NCBI GenBank assembly: GCA_017853915.1
Contig: JAFMIS010000007.1
Coordinates: 1-20,769 of the forward strand
Reading direction: 5' to 3'
Length of the DNA stretch: 20,769 nucleotides
Source of the DNA: a bacterium
Lineage (GTDB): Bacteria > Bdellovibrionota_C > UBA2361 > OMII01
In this document: piece by piece, positions 4,840 through 12,952 of the stretch
Numbering within the stretch: position 1 is the first letter of the stretch
How the letters are laid out: the number at the start of each line of letters is the position of its first letter
Notes under the pieces: model-generated
Told to the model about the DNA's origin: nothing
What the model saw: the letters and a program-made list of their open reading frames with translations, nothing else
The model's database searches: none
Position numbers and translations under genes: made by a program

Positions 4840-5424
4840 GTGCTCTACCGACGCAACGGATGTTGGGCGCAAAGGGTTCTGTCGACGCGGCACGTCACTC
4901 CTCGGTTCGACGCACGCAGTGAACCTGCGTATATCAACCACTTGCGAACATGCGGTTTTTACGCTAATCGTGTCGCGTTACGGGGCAACTTTCACCATTT
5001 CCGGGGCATTGACGAGGTAATAATTATACCAATTGCGGCTCTTGCGGGAAGCGAGACAACGGAGGAAGCCAGCGCATTCCTCAATGAGCAGGTGGATCTC
5101 TTTGTCGAGAAGCTGAGCGCTCAGAATCCGATGATTGGGATGTTTGTTCAGGGGCCCCTGCTTGAACAGGTGAAGGGAATGCTGGCAGCTCAGATGAGTG
5201 AGAGGTTCCCTCAATTTATCGAGCGAGTGGTGGAACGGGTCGAGCATCGACTCGATGTCAGTGAGATAGTTCGAGCAAAGATAGAGGCTTTTGATCTCTC
5301 GAAATTAGAGGCGATCATATATGAGGTGTCAGCTCGGGAGCTCAAAACCATAGAGATCCTGGGTGGTGTGTTGGGTTTCTTAGTCGGTCTTGGGCAAGTA
5401 GCAATTATGATGCTTGTAAGTTAA
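4840..5424 (+). pseudogene. DUF445 family membrane protein, 5'-truncated
   Basis: The C-terminal half matches DUF445 proteins: SETTEEASAFLNEQVDLFVEKL, then ERFPQFIERVVERVEHRLDVSEIVRAKIEAFDLSKLEAIIYEVSARELKTIEILGGVLGFLVGLGQ, including the diagnostic V...I..FD...LE.II..VS.REL..IE.LGG.LGF..G..Q ending and its last membrane helix. The family's N-terminal membrane segment, with its GALIGYxTN-type motif, is absent, and residues 1-68 of the open frame do not look like the family. The only start is a GTG (4840) without a Shine-Dalgarno. The most likely reading is that the 5' part was lost at a rearrangement near 4800-5040. A true short variant starting internally cannot be excluded. The stop is 4 bp before the next gene, so they were probably one operon. 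Confidence 0.6.
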
Positions 5425-5428
5425 TGGT

Positions 5429-6241
5429 ATGGCGCAAGACCTGCTTCGATACGGGACCACGGCCTTAGTAACTGGAGCGAGCTCAGGGATAGGGGCGGCA
5501 TTCTGTCGTGAGTTAGCGAAGCGGGGTTTCTCGACAATAGTCGCGGTAGCCCGACGAGGTGACCGTCTTGAGGCTCTTCAGCAGGAGATCCAAGCCTCAA
5601 CACAAGCGAAAGTCATTCCAATTATCATCGACCTTGAGAAGCCCTTTGCGGCCGATGAGCTGCTTGTGCGCACAAACGAGCTCGGGCTCTCTATCGATCT
5701 ACTCGTCAATAACGCTGGATTTGGGCTCCTAGGAGCGCTGGAGACGGTGGATCGAGCTCGACTGCTAGGCATGATTGATCTGAACTGCCGTGCTGTGGTT
5801 GACGTGGCAGCTCAGTATCTGTCGGGAATGAAGGAGCGACGGCGCGGAGCGATGATTATCACTTCCAGCGTGGTAGGGGCTGTTCCGGCCCCATGGTTTT
5901 CAGTGTATGCGGCCACCAAGTCGTTTGATCTTTACTTCGGAGAAGCTCTTCACGCGGAGTGCTTGGGGAGTGGGGTGGATGTTTTAACGGTGCTACCCGG
6001 TTTGACCCGTACGGAGTTTCACGCGGGAGCGGGGTTACGAGACTATCATTCGCCGTATCGATCGGCTGAGCATGTAGTGCAGAGTTCGTTTCGAGCTTTG
6101 GGCAGAAAGGCGATCGTCGTTGACGGAGTATTCAACAAGGTGCTGGTACACGGGAGCCGATTTCTGCCGCGCACTATACTCCTAACCATCAGTCGATATG
6201 TGATGAGGATGGAGTTGGGATCGACCTCAACGCGCGGCTAA
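5429..6241 (+). CDS. Short-chain dehydrogenase/reductase (SDR)
   Basis: A 270-residue classical SDR with a Rossmann fold: cofactor motif TGASSGIG at 15-22, NNAG at 94-97, Asn119, and the catalytic Ser147, Tyr160 (YAATK) and Lys164. ARRGDR after beta-strand 2 suggests NADP(H) preference. The substrate is unknown; the C-terminal part (ALGRKAIVVDGVFNKVLVHGSRFLPR) resembles YqjQ/DltE-like SDRs rather than FabG. It starts 4 bp after the DUF445 remnant and converges with the next gene, whose end it overlaps by 15 bp. Confidence 0.9.
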   Translation: MAQDLLRYGTTALVTGASSGIGAAFCRELAKRGFSTIVAVARRGDRLEALQQEIQASTQAKVIPIIIDLEKPFAADELLVRTNELGLSIDLLVNNAGFGLLGALETVDRARLLGMIDLNCRAVVDVAAQYLSGMKERRRGAMIITSSVVGAVPAPWFSVYAATKSFDLYFGEALHAECLGSGVDVLTVLPGLTRTEFHAGAGLRDYHSPYRSAEHVVQSSFRALGRKAIVVDGVFNKVLVHGSRFLPRTILLTISRYVMRMELGSTSTRG

Positions 6242-6547
6242 TCCCTGCGATCTTCCCGGTCTCTCGCACGCATTCGACACCAGCATATCCCACTCCTCCT
6301 TGAGGGGGCCGTTGCAGGGTTTGCGCCGAGCAGCCCGGTACCAATAGTTGGCGTTCCAGATATCACCCTCCTTACGGTGCAGGTAGGCGTGAATGGCGGC
6401 GCTCAGCTCATCAGATTCGTTTTGGACAGCCTCATGCGCCTTTTCCCACTCCTCGTGATGGTCAAACCAGAGGGCGGTCAAAGCTGGGGTAAGGTCAGAT
6501 GGAGGCTTTTTGGTTGAAAGGGAGGCTACAAAGGTTTCAACGTTCAT
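6227..6547 (-). CDS. Conserved hypothetical protein (HAYLHRKEGD motif)
   Basis: A 106-residue, acidic, helical protein. It contains WFDHHEEWEKAHEAVQNESDE and IHAYLHRKEGDIWNANYWYRAAR (~51-74), which I recognise as the signature of a widespread small uncharacterised family. The conserved His, Glu, Asn and Tyr residues suggest a helical metal- or ligand-binding fold, but no biochemical function is known to me. ATG 6547 is preceded by a poor Shine-Dalgarno. The 3' end overlaps the SDR gene on the opposite strand. Confidence 0.75.
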   Translation of the reverse strand: MNVETFVASLSTKKPPSDLTPALTALWFDHHEEWEKAHEAVQNESDELSAAIHAYLHRKEGDIWNANYWYRAARRKPCNGPLKEEWDMLVSNACERPGRSQGLAAR

Positions 6548-6635
6548 ACCGTGTAGGTATCAGGAGCGGCGCGTCGTGTCTATGAGAATTAAAAGCGCTC
6601 ACACATTTCTAAAAAATCGTGAGAGCCTGCCTGGG

Positions 6636-7070
6636 CTACAAGAGCGCCTGGAATACCGGACTGTTTATGAACTCCTGATCAACCGCCAAGATCCTCCTGG
6701 TGGGGAGCTCATGTCGAGCTACCCAGGTCGCCTGAGCTACATCATCTTTATTGCCGTCTTTTTGCACGTCCCCTGAAACTCTGTGAACTCGGTAGTAGAT
6801 ATGCATCAGCTGCTCGTGTGGGTATTCGGGGTTTTGTTGGAAGAGTTGGGAGCAGAAGAGGAGTTCACCTACCCGTACCTCTAAAGTTGTTTCCTCACGA
6901 AATTCTCGGGCAACGGCTTCGAGTGGGGCTTCCCCAAGCTCCAAGCCACCTCCGGGGAAGTTTGTGATAATACCGGAGGGCACCCGAGTATCGGTCAAAA
7001 GAACGCGACCCCCCTCTACAAGGACGCCATACACAGCGATTCGAAATTTAGTTAAACGGTGTGGACTCAT
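6636..7070 (-). CDS. Nudix hydrolase
   Basis: A 144-residue Nudix protein. The box runs from Gly41: GGLELGE, then APLEAVA, then REFREETTL (Arg55, Glu56, Glu59 and Glu60 as the Mg-binding core). The usual Gly after the EE pair is replaced by Thr61. Upstream ITNFPGGGLELGE and downstream QLMHIYYRVHRVSGD fit the ADP-ribose/MutT-like group that cleaves nucleoside diphosphates linked to another moiety. The substrate cannot be predicted. It is transcribed divergently from the FabH-like gene, with about 140 bp between the starts. Confidence 0.88.
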   Translation of the reverse strand: MSPHRLTKFRIAVYGVLVEGGRVLLTDTRVPSGIITNFPGGGLELGEAPLEAVAREFREETTLEVRVGELLFCSQLFQQNPEYPHEQLMHIYYRVHRVSGDVQKDGNKDDVAQATWVARHELPTRRILAVDQEFINSPVFQALL

Positions 7071-7142
7071 CTCTTCAATCCCCCGTAGTATAAGGCGCTC
7101 GGCGGGAGCAGGCGAGGGATAAGTTTTGCGTATGGCTCAGCG

Positions 7143-7160
7143 TCTCACGTCTTGGTGAGA
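7143..7160. promoter_or_regulatory. Small inverted repeat upstream of the KAS III gene
   Basis: TCTCAC, GTCTTG, GTGAGA form a perfect 6-bp inverted repeat ~50 bp before the KAS III start, in the divergent intergenic region with the Nudix gene. It could be an operator or a leader hairpin. No clear promoter was identified. Confidence 0.25.
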
Positions 7161-7208
7161 TATCGGTAATAAGAACCGCCCTCGTCTGGACTTTTCAGGG
7201 AGTACTCT

Positions 7209-8219
7209 ATGATGGCTCAATCTGTAGTTCGTTCCGTTGCTCACTTTGTTCCCTCGAAACGGGTTACCAACGAGGATCTCTCCAAGTGCATGGATACGAG
7301 TGACGCCTGGATCACCGAGCGGACCGGCATCAAGGAGCGGCGGTTTATCGATACCGAGTCGATTTCGACGTCTGCGTTGGGCCTCGAGGCGGCGCGTAAG
7401 GCGATCACTCTGGCTGGTTGGGAGCCTCGCGATATCGATCTTATCGTCGCGGCTACCCTTTCACCCGATTACTACTTCCCAGGTATTGGAGTAATGATTC
7501 AACACCAGTTGGGATGTCGAACTATCCCCGCGCTCGATATTCGCGCCCAGTGTAGTGGGCTCGTGTATGGTTTGTCGTGTATCGACGGATATGTGAAGAG
7601 TCGCCAGGCTAAAAAGATCTTGTTGGTGTGCGCCGAGGTTCAATCGCCCGTTCTTGATCTTACAACTCGCGGGCGCGAGATGGCCGTGTTGTTCGGTGAC
7701 GGCGCAGGAGCGCTGTGTATTGAAGCTGTGGAGGGCGCGGCGTTTGAGGGACGGGGGATCCTTGACTCATATCTGGGCAGTGATGGGTCAGGAGCGGATG
7801 TATTGTGCATGAAGGTTCCCGGCACCGCGACGCCCGGTTTTCTACGTGCCTCCGATATTTCAGAGGCCCGTGTCCACCCGCATATGGACGGGAAAGTTGT
7901 GTTCAAAAATGCGGTAACCCGCCTGATTGAGACAGCCACCACGCTTCTCAAAAGGAATAATCTTCAGGCCCGTGACATCGGGCTCCTGTTGCCGCACCAA
8001 GCCAACCTTCGCATCAATGAAATGGTGCGAGAGCAGCTCGGGCTCTCACCCCAACAGGTCTTCAACAATATCGATCGGTATGGGAATACCACCGCCGCCA
8101 CGATCCCCATTTGCATGTCAGAAGCTATGGAGCAGGGACGTCTGCAGCCCGGTACCCTCGTGATGACTTTGGCCTTTGGCGCAGGGTTTACGTGGGGTGG
8201 GAATCTGATGAGGTGGTAG
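7209..8219 (+). CDS. 3-oxoacyl-ACP synthase III family protein (FabH-like)
   Basis: A 336-residue thiolase-fold condensing enzyme. Catalytic triad: Cys115 (RAQCSGLVYGL), His263 (LPHQANLRI) and Asn293 (RYGNTTAATIP). DAWITERTGIKERRF near residue 32 and FGDGAGA at ~162 are family hallmarks. In FabH the reaction joins acyl-CoA to malonyl-ACP to start fatty acid synthesis. The gene stands alone, without acpP, fabD, fabG or plsX beside it, and is about 20 residues longer than typical FabH, so a specialised condensing role is possible. AGGGAG lies 8 bases before ATG 7209, with a second ATG directly after. Confidence 0.9.
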   Translation: MMAQSVVRSVAHFVPSKRVTNEDLSKCMDTSDAWITERTGIKERRFIDTESISTSALGLEAARKAITLAGWEPRDIDLIVAATLSPDYYFPGIGVMIQHQLGCRTIPALDIRAQCSGLVYGLSCIDGYVKSRQAKKILLVCAEVQSPVLDLTTRGREMAVLFGDGAGALCIEAVEGAAFEGRGILDSYLGSDGSGADVLCMKVPGTATPGFLRASDISEARVHPHMDGKVVFKNAVTRLIETATTLLKRNNLQARDIGLLLPHQANLRINEMVREQLGLSPQQVFNNIDRYGNTTAATIPICMSEAMEQGRLQPGTLVMTLAFGAGFTWGGNLMRW

Positions 8220-8479
8220 AAAGATGCTCGGTATTGGTGCTTAGGCACACAATATTGCGTGAGCGGGATAGAGAAGCGCTGTTTTCTCTGGCGTAGGCAG
8301 TTGATCGACCCCGATCTAGTCATTTGATGGACACTCTGCCCGGGACATCTTGAGGATGTGGGCACCATCGACCCGGTGGTGCTGACTACGTTAACGGATA
8401 TCCAGCTGCCTTTGAATAGCAATCATGGAGAGGGGCTCGAAGTTCCTCAATGGATAGGACAGGCGAGCTGGTACCGTAG
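8220..8479. other. Intergenic region between convergent genes
   Basis: Lies between the ends of the KAS III gene (plus) and the methyltransferase (minus). Only short imperfect hairpins are seen (GTGC-TTAG-GCAC near 8240) and none is followed by a T-run. No gene is supported. Confidence 0.5.
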
Positions 8480-9292
8480 CTATTTCTTGGTCGTGACTTT
8501 CTTGAGTACTATCTGTCTTTGGAGCGCGAAGACTGATGGCGCGCAGTTGGCCAGGCATGTGTCTATCAATTCTATTGTCTTCAAGAGGAAAACAGGGAGG
8601 GGAATTGAAAACGTTTTGGCGATGACACCGCCGGAGTTAATAAAGTTGAAGAACTCTGAGTAGGATTGCATCACGATTTGAAACTGAGGCACTTGCGTGT
8701 GAAATTTCGCGGCATCGTCAAACAAGAGGTTAGGGATGGCGCAGTTGGCGCTCCAGAGGTCCTCTGGGTCTGTGCACACCACCTGTGGGTCAAAAACGTC
8801 AACATCAAAAGAGTATCCTTCATGACGCATTAATCGGAGAAGTGTTCTCATAAAAAATGAGGCATTAATCTCTTGAATTAAGAGAACTCCCCCCGGCTTC
8901 AGTATCCGATACATCTCATCGAAGAATCGAACCGGATATGGTACGTGATGAACCATGTTGCTAGAAACGACAAAATCGAAGCTTTCGTCGGGAAATCCCG
9001 TGTGGAGCGCGTCTACGTTGCACGCGTCAAGCCACGGATGTTCGGCGTAGTCAGAGACGATGTACTCGCGCGCTCTAATGAATTCTTTGCTGACTCCGGT
9101 GCCGCATCCCACCTCAAGTCCTCGTCCATTTTCAGAAATATATCTGTTCATCCAGCTGAACCGGCTTTTAAGAAGCTGACGAAGGTTGTGAGATTCTGAG
9201 GAGAAGAAATGCTCGCGGGCTCGAGCTACATCTCCCTCGTGTTTCATTCGATTTTCAGAGTGTTCGGCTTTGTATGCTTCCTGAAATAACAT
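8480..9292 (-). CDS. Class I SAM-dependent methyltransferase
   Basis: A 270-residue methyltransferase: motif I LEVGCGTG at 59-66 (SAM binding), Asp81 in IVSDYAE after strand 2, DFVVSSNMVHHVPYP at ~106 (motif IV), and LKPGGVLLIQE at 131-141. The C-terminal ~130 residues, with hydrophobic stretches (FFMRTLLRLM; IPLPVFLLKTIELIDTCLA), may bind a lipid-linked or membrane-associated acceptor. It is the last gene of the minus-strand operon, 48 bp after the HAD gene, with AAGGA before ATG 9292. The substrate is unknown; a role in modifying a sugar or glycolipid made by this operon is inferred from context. Confidence 0.85.
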   Translation of the reverse strand: MLFQEAYKAEHSENRMKHEGDVARAREHFFSSESHNLRQLLKSRFSWMNRYISENGRGLEVGCGTGVSKEFIRAREYIVSDYAEHPWLDACNVDALHTGFPDESFDFVVSSNMVHHVPYPVRFFDEMYRILKPGGVLLIQEINASFFMRTLLRLMRHEGYSFDVDVFDPQVVCTDPEDLWSANCAIPNLLFDDAAKFHTQVPQFQIVMQSYSEFFNFINSGGVIAKTFSIPLPVFLLKTIELIDTCLANCAPSVFALQRQIVLKKVTTKK

Positions 9293-9340
9293 GTCGGAAT
9301 CCTTTCCTTTGGCGGGCGGTTTGTCAATCAGCAGTTTGAG

Positions 9341-10132
9341 TTACTCATTGCTGCTCAAGGAGTGTGTAAGGTTAAAATCGGCTACATTGCTCGCGGATTC
9401 AAATACAGCGGAAGAAATTCCTTTTATCAGAGGTAAAAGGTCCCAGAAGTCTTTGAATACGGTGTCAACCGATTCCTGTCGATTGACTCGGCGCAGCATT
9501 CCGCCCCTCAGGAACGTGTGCGCGTTGACCGCTTGCTTTGCCCCTATCATGTCCTTTTCGATGCTGTCCCCAATCATCCACACAGGACCACGGCCACGTG
9601 TGACTTTAGACAGCGCATAGTTAAATATTCGTCCATCTGGCTTCTCTACCCCAACTTCCTCGGATGTTACGACCAGATCAAAGGAGCTTTCGAGTTCAAA
9701 GTAGATCAGCTTTCGAAGTTGAATCTGAGTGGTCAAATCCGTCACCAAGACCCTCGGAATATTAAGGCAGTGCAGCTCTTCAAAGAACTCCTTTACCCCG
9801 GGAAGAAGCTGAGCGGAGCTTAAAAAGGACCGCCAGTACGTCTGCTCAAGATCGAGTGAGAGAAGGGGCTGAGTTTTCAGCCCTAGGGCTTCGATCATTC
9901 TCTTAAAATAAAGCAGTCGACTGTGAGAGCCGGCAGTATTCCCGAGCATCGCCTTGACCTCAGCTTTAGCGGCGTTGAAGGCGCGCGTAAAGTCATCGTC
10001 CTTGACGCTCATGGTTTGATTGAGCTTGGAGCGCACAGCGTTCATGGCCGCTTTGTGAGCCGGGTCGTACTCATAGAGAGTATTGTCCAGGTCACACATG
10101 ACTACTGCGGGTAACTCTGTATTGCTATGCAT
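9341..10132 (-). CDS. HAD-superfamily hydrolase (phosphatase)
   Basis: A 263-residue haloacid dehalogenase-fold protein with a helical cap. Motif I is DLDNTLY (nucleophile Asp14, acid/base Asp16), motif II VTDLT at 130-134, motif III Lys164 in EKPDGRIF, motif IV IGDSIEKD (Asp189, Asp194). These are the residues of Mg-dependent phosphomonoesterases. ATG 10132 overlaps the stop of the upstream fusion gene by 8 bp (ATGCATAG), with AAGG before it, so the two are translationally coupled. Coupling to a kinase-bearing protein suggests it acts on a phosphorylated intermediate of the same pathway. Confidence 0.88.
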   Translation of the reverse strand: MHSNTELPAVVMCDLDNTLYEYDPAHKAAMNAVRSKLNQTMSVKDDDFTRAFNAAKAEVKAMLGNTAGSHSRLLYFKRMIEALGLKTQPLLSLDLEQTYWRSFLSSAQLLPGVKEFFEELHCLNIPRVLVTDLTTQIQLRKLIYFELESSFDLVVTSEEVGVEKPDGRIFNYALSKVTRGRGPVWMIGDSIEKDMIGAKQAVNAHTFLRGGMLRRVNRQESVDTVFKDFWDLLPLIKGISSAVFESASNVADFNLTHSLSSNE

Positions 10133-12212
10133 ACGACAGCCTTCTTTGAAGCACGTGATACACGTGAGATAAAAATACTAGTTGCATGACCCCAAGGATG
10201 CCTCCCTCCCAGCGTGGGCTCCACGCAAGGAGTTCGTCCATTACGGGACGGAGCTTTTCAGCCGCGAGCGCCACATCGTCTCTATCGATCTCGCCCTCGA
10301 TAGACATGGTCACGAGTCCGTCTCGACCGATAGGGGAGGACTCAACGTGCATGCCACACAACCCGATCAGCGTGTGAACAAGGGGCTCTGCGCTTACACC
10401 ATCCCGCATGGTGACGTTGAGGCGATAATCGTTCCTGGCGACACATCTCTCGATGTCGAGAGGGTTTGCCACGGCGAGGCTGAACACGATGTCGGCCTCC
10501 TGGGCTTGCGGCTTTACATAAGCGTCGGCGTCTGGCTGTCGCTTCGCTATTGAATCAAGAACGTACTCAAGAGGACGACCCCGCTCGTTCACATCCCGTC
10601 GAACCTTGAAGAAGGTTCGGAGCGTCTCATCCATATCGAGGTACACCGATAGGTCGAGCTTCTCGCGAACTGAGTTGATGAGCAGGGCATGAAGACCACT
10701 GACAACGACCACGTCGTTCTTAGCGACGCTTGCCGCGCGACGGAACCTTCCGGTTTGGTGATCGTAGTGGCGAGAGGTCACGGACTTGCCGTCGAGAAGA
10801 ACTAGAACATCACGGGTAAATCGACCAAGGTCGTTTCCACGCGGATCGAGGTGGGTAATCATCCTCCACATCGGCGCGGAGCGGTCCCACTTGTGGTAGT
10901 CATCTCCACTGATAAGCGTTGTGGACTCGTGCCCAAAGAGCCCCGCGATGGCGGATGCGAACGTGTCCTTCCCGGCTCCTGAATCGCCGGCGATACCAAC
11001 CGCCAAGGGACGCCGACTGAGGCGAAAGAAATCATTTCTACGCACCCCGTGGATGAACATCTGCAAGCAGAAGAGAACCCCGCATATCCAGGTTGATGAG
11101 AGAAGCAGCGAGTACGCAAACTTGATTTGGGGCGAGATCTCCAGTTGAAGCATTGGTATAGTGAGATCGAGGTTGAGCGGAACGATCTCAGCCCCCGTGG
11201 CTCGCAGGAGACCGGTGAGGACGAAGAGGCAAGAGAATACGAGACCTAGGAGAGCCGTTGTACCGCCAGCTCGGGACTGCATGAACGCAACGAAGGGAAG
11301 GCTCCACAGGAACCATCCAGTAGACGCTGGGGTGAAGAGAAGTACCGAGAAGAAAGCTATCCCGACAAAGACGAAGAAGAGCTCGAAGCTCATACGCTCA
11401 ATTCGCCACGCTCCGTACAGGAGGAGGGAGTAGACTACCGGCATCAGGAATATGTGAGTCTCTCCTCCGAGGTCGAGCGCGAAGTTATAAACCTTGGTGA
11501 GCTCTCGCGAGCCCAGCACCATCTCGCCGTATCCAGGCAGGAGGGCAACGAGTCCCGCCCCAACGAATGCCACGCAACCGAGCCCCAGTAAGAACGGTTT
11601 GAACAACGCCCGTTGCCGGCTGTTGCGCCACAGGTATACCAAGAAGAACGGCGCCGCGAGGAGAACGCTCAACTTCGCTGATACCCCTAATCCTAACGCG
11701 ATGCCGGCGTACAGGGCTCGGGCGTTCTTAAGGAGGAGGAACGTTCCTACCAGAAAGAGAACCGGAACTATATCGAGTTGCCCGTACCAGTAGTTGACGT
11801 ATATGGCGAGTGGAGAGAGCCAGAAGAACCAAGCAACCTCCCTCCTGTTCTCACGAGAGAGAGCGACCAGCATGGACATCGTGAGGAATTCGACGACCAG
11901 CACGGTGAGACCAAACATAAACGGGGTGAACGATCGGATGCTGAGCAGTTTCGCTAGAGCGAGTCCAATGGCGCCCGGGATAGTGAAGAGAAGATACATG
12001 ACCGGACCGTACGGAAAGGCAAGTTTATCTCCTCCGTGGGCTATGAAGCTTCCCCATGGATCGATCGACAGGAAGGCAAGGGTCTGATCGATAAACGGCG
12101 CGAACCAATCTCGAATAGTCCACGGCAGCACGGTGCATACCATGACAACTCTCAGCGCTAATCCGACGAGGAAGCGCCAGTCACCGATAATTTGTCTGAG
12201 CTCTTGCATCAT
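10125..12212 (-). CDS. Fusion: polytopic glycosyltransferase (GT-C/GT87-like) with phosphoribulokinase/uridine-kinase-like domain
   Basis: A 695-residue two-part protein. Residues ~1-400 form about ten or more membrane helices with features of polyprenol-phosphate-sugar-dependent mannosyltransferases: FPYGP at 66-70, NYWYGQLDIVP at 140-150, then an ALYAGIALGLGVSAK helix. Residues ~401-600 are a soluble P-loop kinase: Walker A GIAGDSGAGKDT (Lys415), GDDYHKWDR at ~436, HLDPRGNDL at ~454, YDHQTGRF at ~483, VVVSGLHALL at ~503 and RGRPLEYVLDSIAKRQPD followed by PQAQEADIVF, in the order seen in phosphoribulokinase/uridine kinase. Residues ~600-695 are an unassigned alpha/beta tail. There is no stop or frameshift between the parts. 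The start is the ATG pair at 12207-12212, 5 bp after the GT2 stop, with a weak Shine-Dalgarno. Substrates are unknown. Confidence 0.85.
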   Translation of the reverse strand: MMQELRQIIGDWRFLVGLALRVVMVCTVLPWTIRDWFAPFIDQTLAFLSIDPWGSFIAHGGDKLAFPYGPVMYLLFTIPGAIGLALAKLLSIRSFTPFMFGLTVLVVEFLTMSMLVALSRENRREVAWFFWLSPLAIYVNYWYGQLDIVPVLFLVGTFLLLKNARALYAGIALGLGVSAKLSVLLAAPFFLVYLWRNSRQRALFKPFLLGLGCVAFVGAGLVALLPGYGEMVLGSRELTKVYNFALDLGGETHIFLMPVVYSLLLYGAWRIERMSFELFFVFVGIAFFSVLLFTPASTGWFLWSLPFVAFMQSRAGGTTALLGLVFSCLFVLTGLLRATGAEIVPLNLDLTIPMLQLEISPQIKFAYSLLLSSTWICGVLFCLQMFIHGVRRNDFFRLSRRPLAVGIAGDSGAGKDTFASAIAGLFGHESTTLISGDDYHKWDRSAPMWRMITHLDPRGNDLGRFTRDVLVLLDGKSVTSRHYDHQTGRFRRAASVAKNDVVVVSGLHALLINSVREKLDLSVYLDMDETLRTFFKVRRDVNERGRPLEYVLDSIAKRQPDADAYVKPQAQEADIVFSLAVANPLDIERCVARNDYRLNVTMRDGVSAEPLVHTLIGLCGMHVESSPIGRDGLVTMSIEGEIDRDDVALAAEKLRPVMDELLAWSPRWEGGILGVMQLVFLSHVYHVLQRRLSYA

Positions 12213-12217
12213 CCGTG

Positions 12218-12937
12218 TTAGTTCGAGACCGCTAGACGTTTCTTGAGTTTGAATGAGAAATCCAAGGTGCGCTTGATAAATTTAACCTTTGAGCGCCAGT
12301 CAACGTTCCAGTGTGAGGTTCCAAACTCGCGCTTTCCAAAGTAAACCGGAAAGCGGACCACCTTAAGTTTCTGTACGCGTGCCTGGTAGAAGGAGTAGAG
12401 GTCTAGTGAGAAGTCGTGTGGAGGGTCGATCCATCCATCGAAGAATGATTTAGGGAAGATCGTTGGCTGGGCATTGATCTCCCAGAGGGGAACTCGAAGG
12501 AAGACGCTCTCAAAAAGTCCCATTCCGAGAGAGAAGAGTCGGTCGAAGAGTGGGCGGCCGTAGCGAGAGCCCTTAACAAAGAGCTGAGTACTGTCGCTAT
12601 GACCTTCGATAATTTCCAGCGCTCGGAGGGCATCTTTCGGATCTGTTTGCAGATCGGCGTGCGTCCATCCGATGTAGGTGCCGCGAGCCGCTTTGAGTCC
12701 CTGCAGGATGCCGTACCCGTATCCTTGGTTGACCTCAACCCGAACGCTACGAATGTTAGTCGCGCCCGCAAGTTGCTCAGCCATGATCTGTGGCGAGGCA
12801 TCCTTGGACCCGTTGTCTACGAGCACTACCTCTACGTCGGCGCGGGTGAAGCACTCTTTGAGGCGCCCAATTAGACGTGGCAGAGACTGCGCCTCGTTGT
12901 AGCATGGGATGACTAAAGACAACTTGATTCCATCCAT
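12218..12937 (-). CDS. Family 2 glycosyltransferase (DPM1/ArnC-like)
   Basis: A 239-residue GT-A fold enzyme: LSLVIPCYNEAQSLPRLI at the N-terminus, VEVVLVDNGSKDAS at ~35-48, NQGYGYGILQGLKAARGTYIGWTHADLQTDP with the AD-D metal site near residue 94-98. It lacks the C-terminal membrane helices of ArnC/GtrB. Relatives move a sugar from a nucleotide donor to polyprenyl phosphate, making the lipid-linked donor used by GT-C enzymes, which fits the two GT-C-like proteins in this operon. AAGGAGAGG precedes ATG 12937, overlapping the stop region of the upstream nucleotidyltransferase gene (15 bp gap). Confidence 0.9.
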   Translation of the reverse strand: MDGIKLSLVIPCYNEAQSLPRLIGRLKECFTRADVEVVLVDNGSKDASPQIMAEQLAGATNIRSVRVEVNQGYGYGILQGLKAARGTYIGWTHADLQTDPKDALRALEIIEGHSDSTQLFVKGSRYGRPLFDRLFSLGMGLFESVFLRVPLWEINAQPTIFPKSFFDGWIDPPHDFSLDLYSFYQARVQKLKVVRFPVYFGKREFGTSHWNVDWRSKVKFIKRTLDFSFKLKKRLAVSN

Positions 12938-12952
12938 GGCTCTATCCTCTCC

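Noticed and set aside
10182..11433. Plus-strand frames opposite the glycosyltransferase-kinase fusion
   Set aside because: Arg/Ser-rich shadow frames with no motif. The minus strand has a continuous, motif-rich reading.
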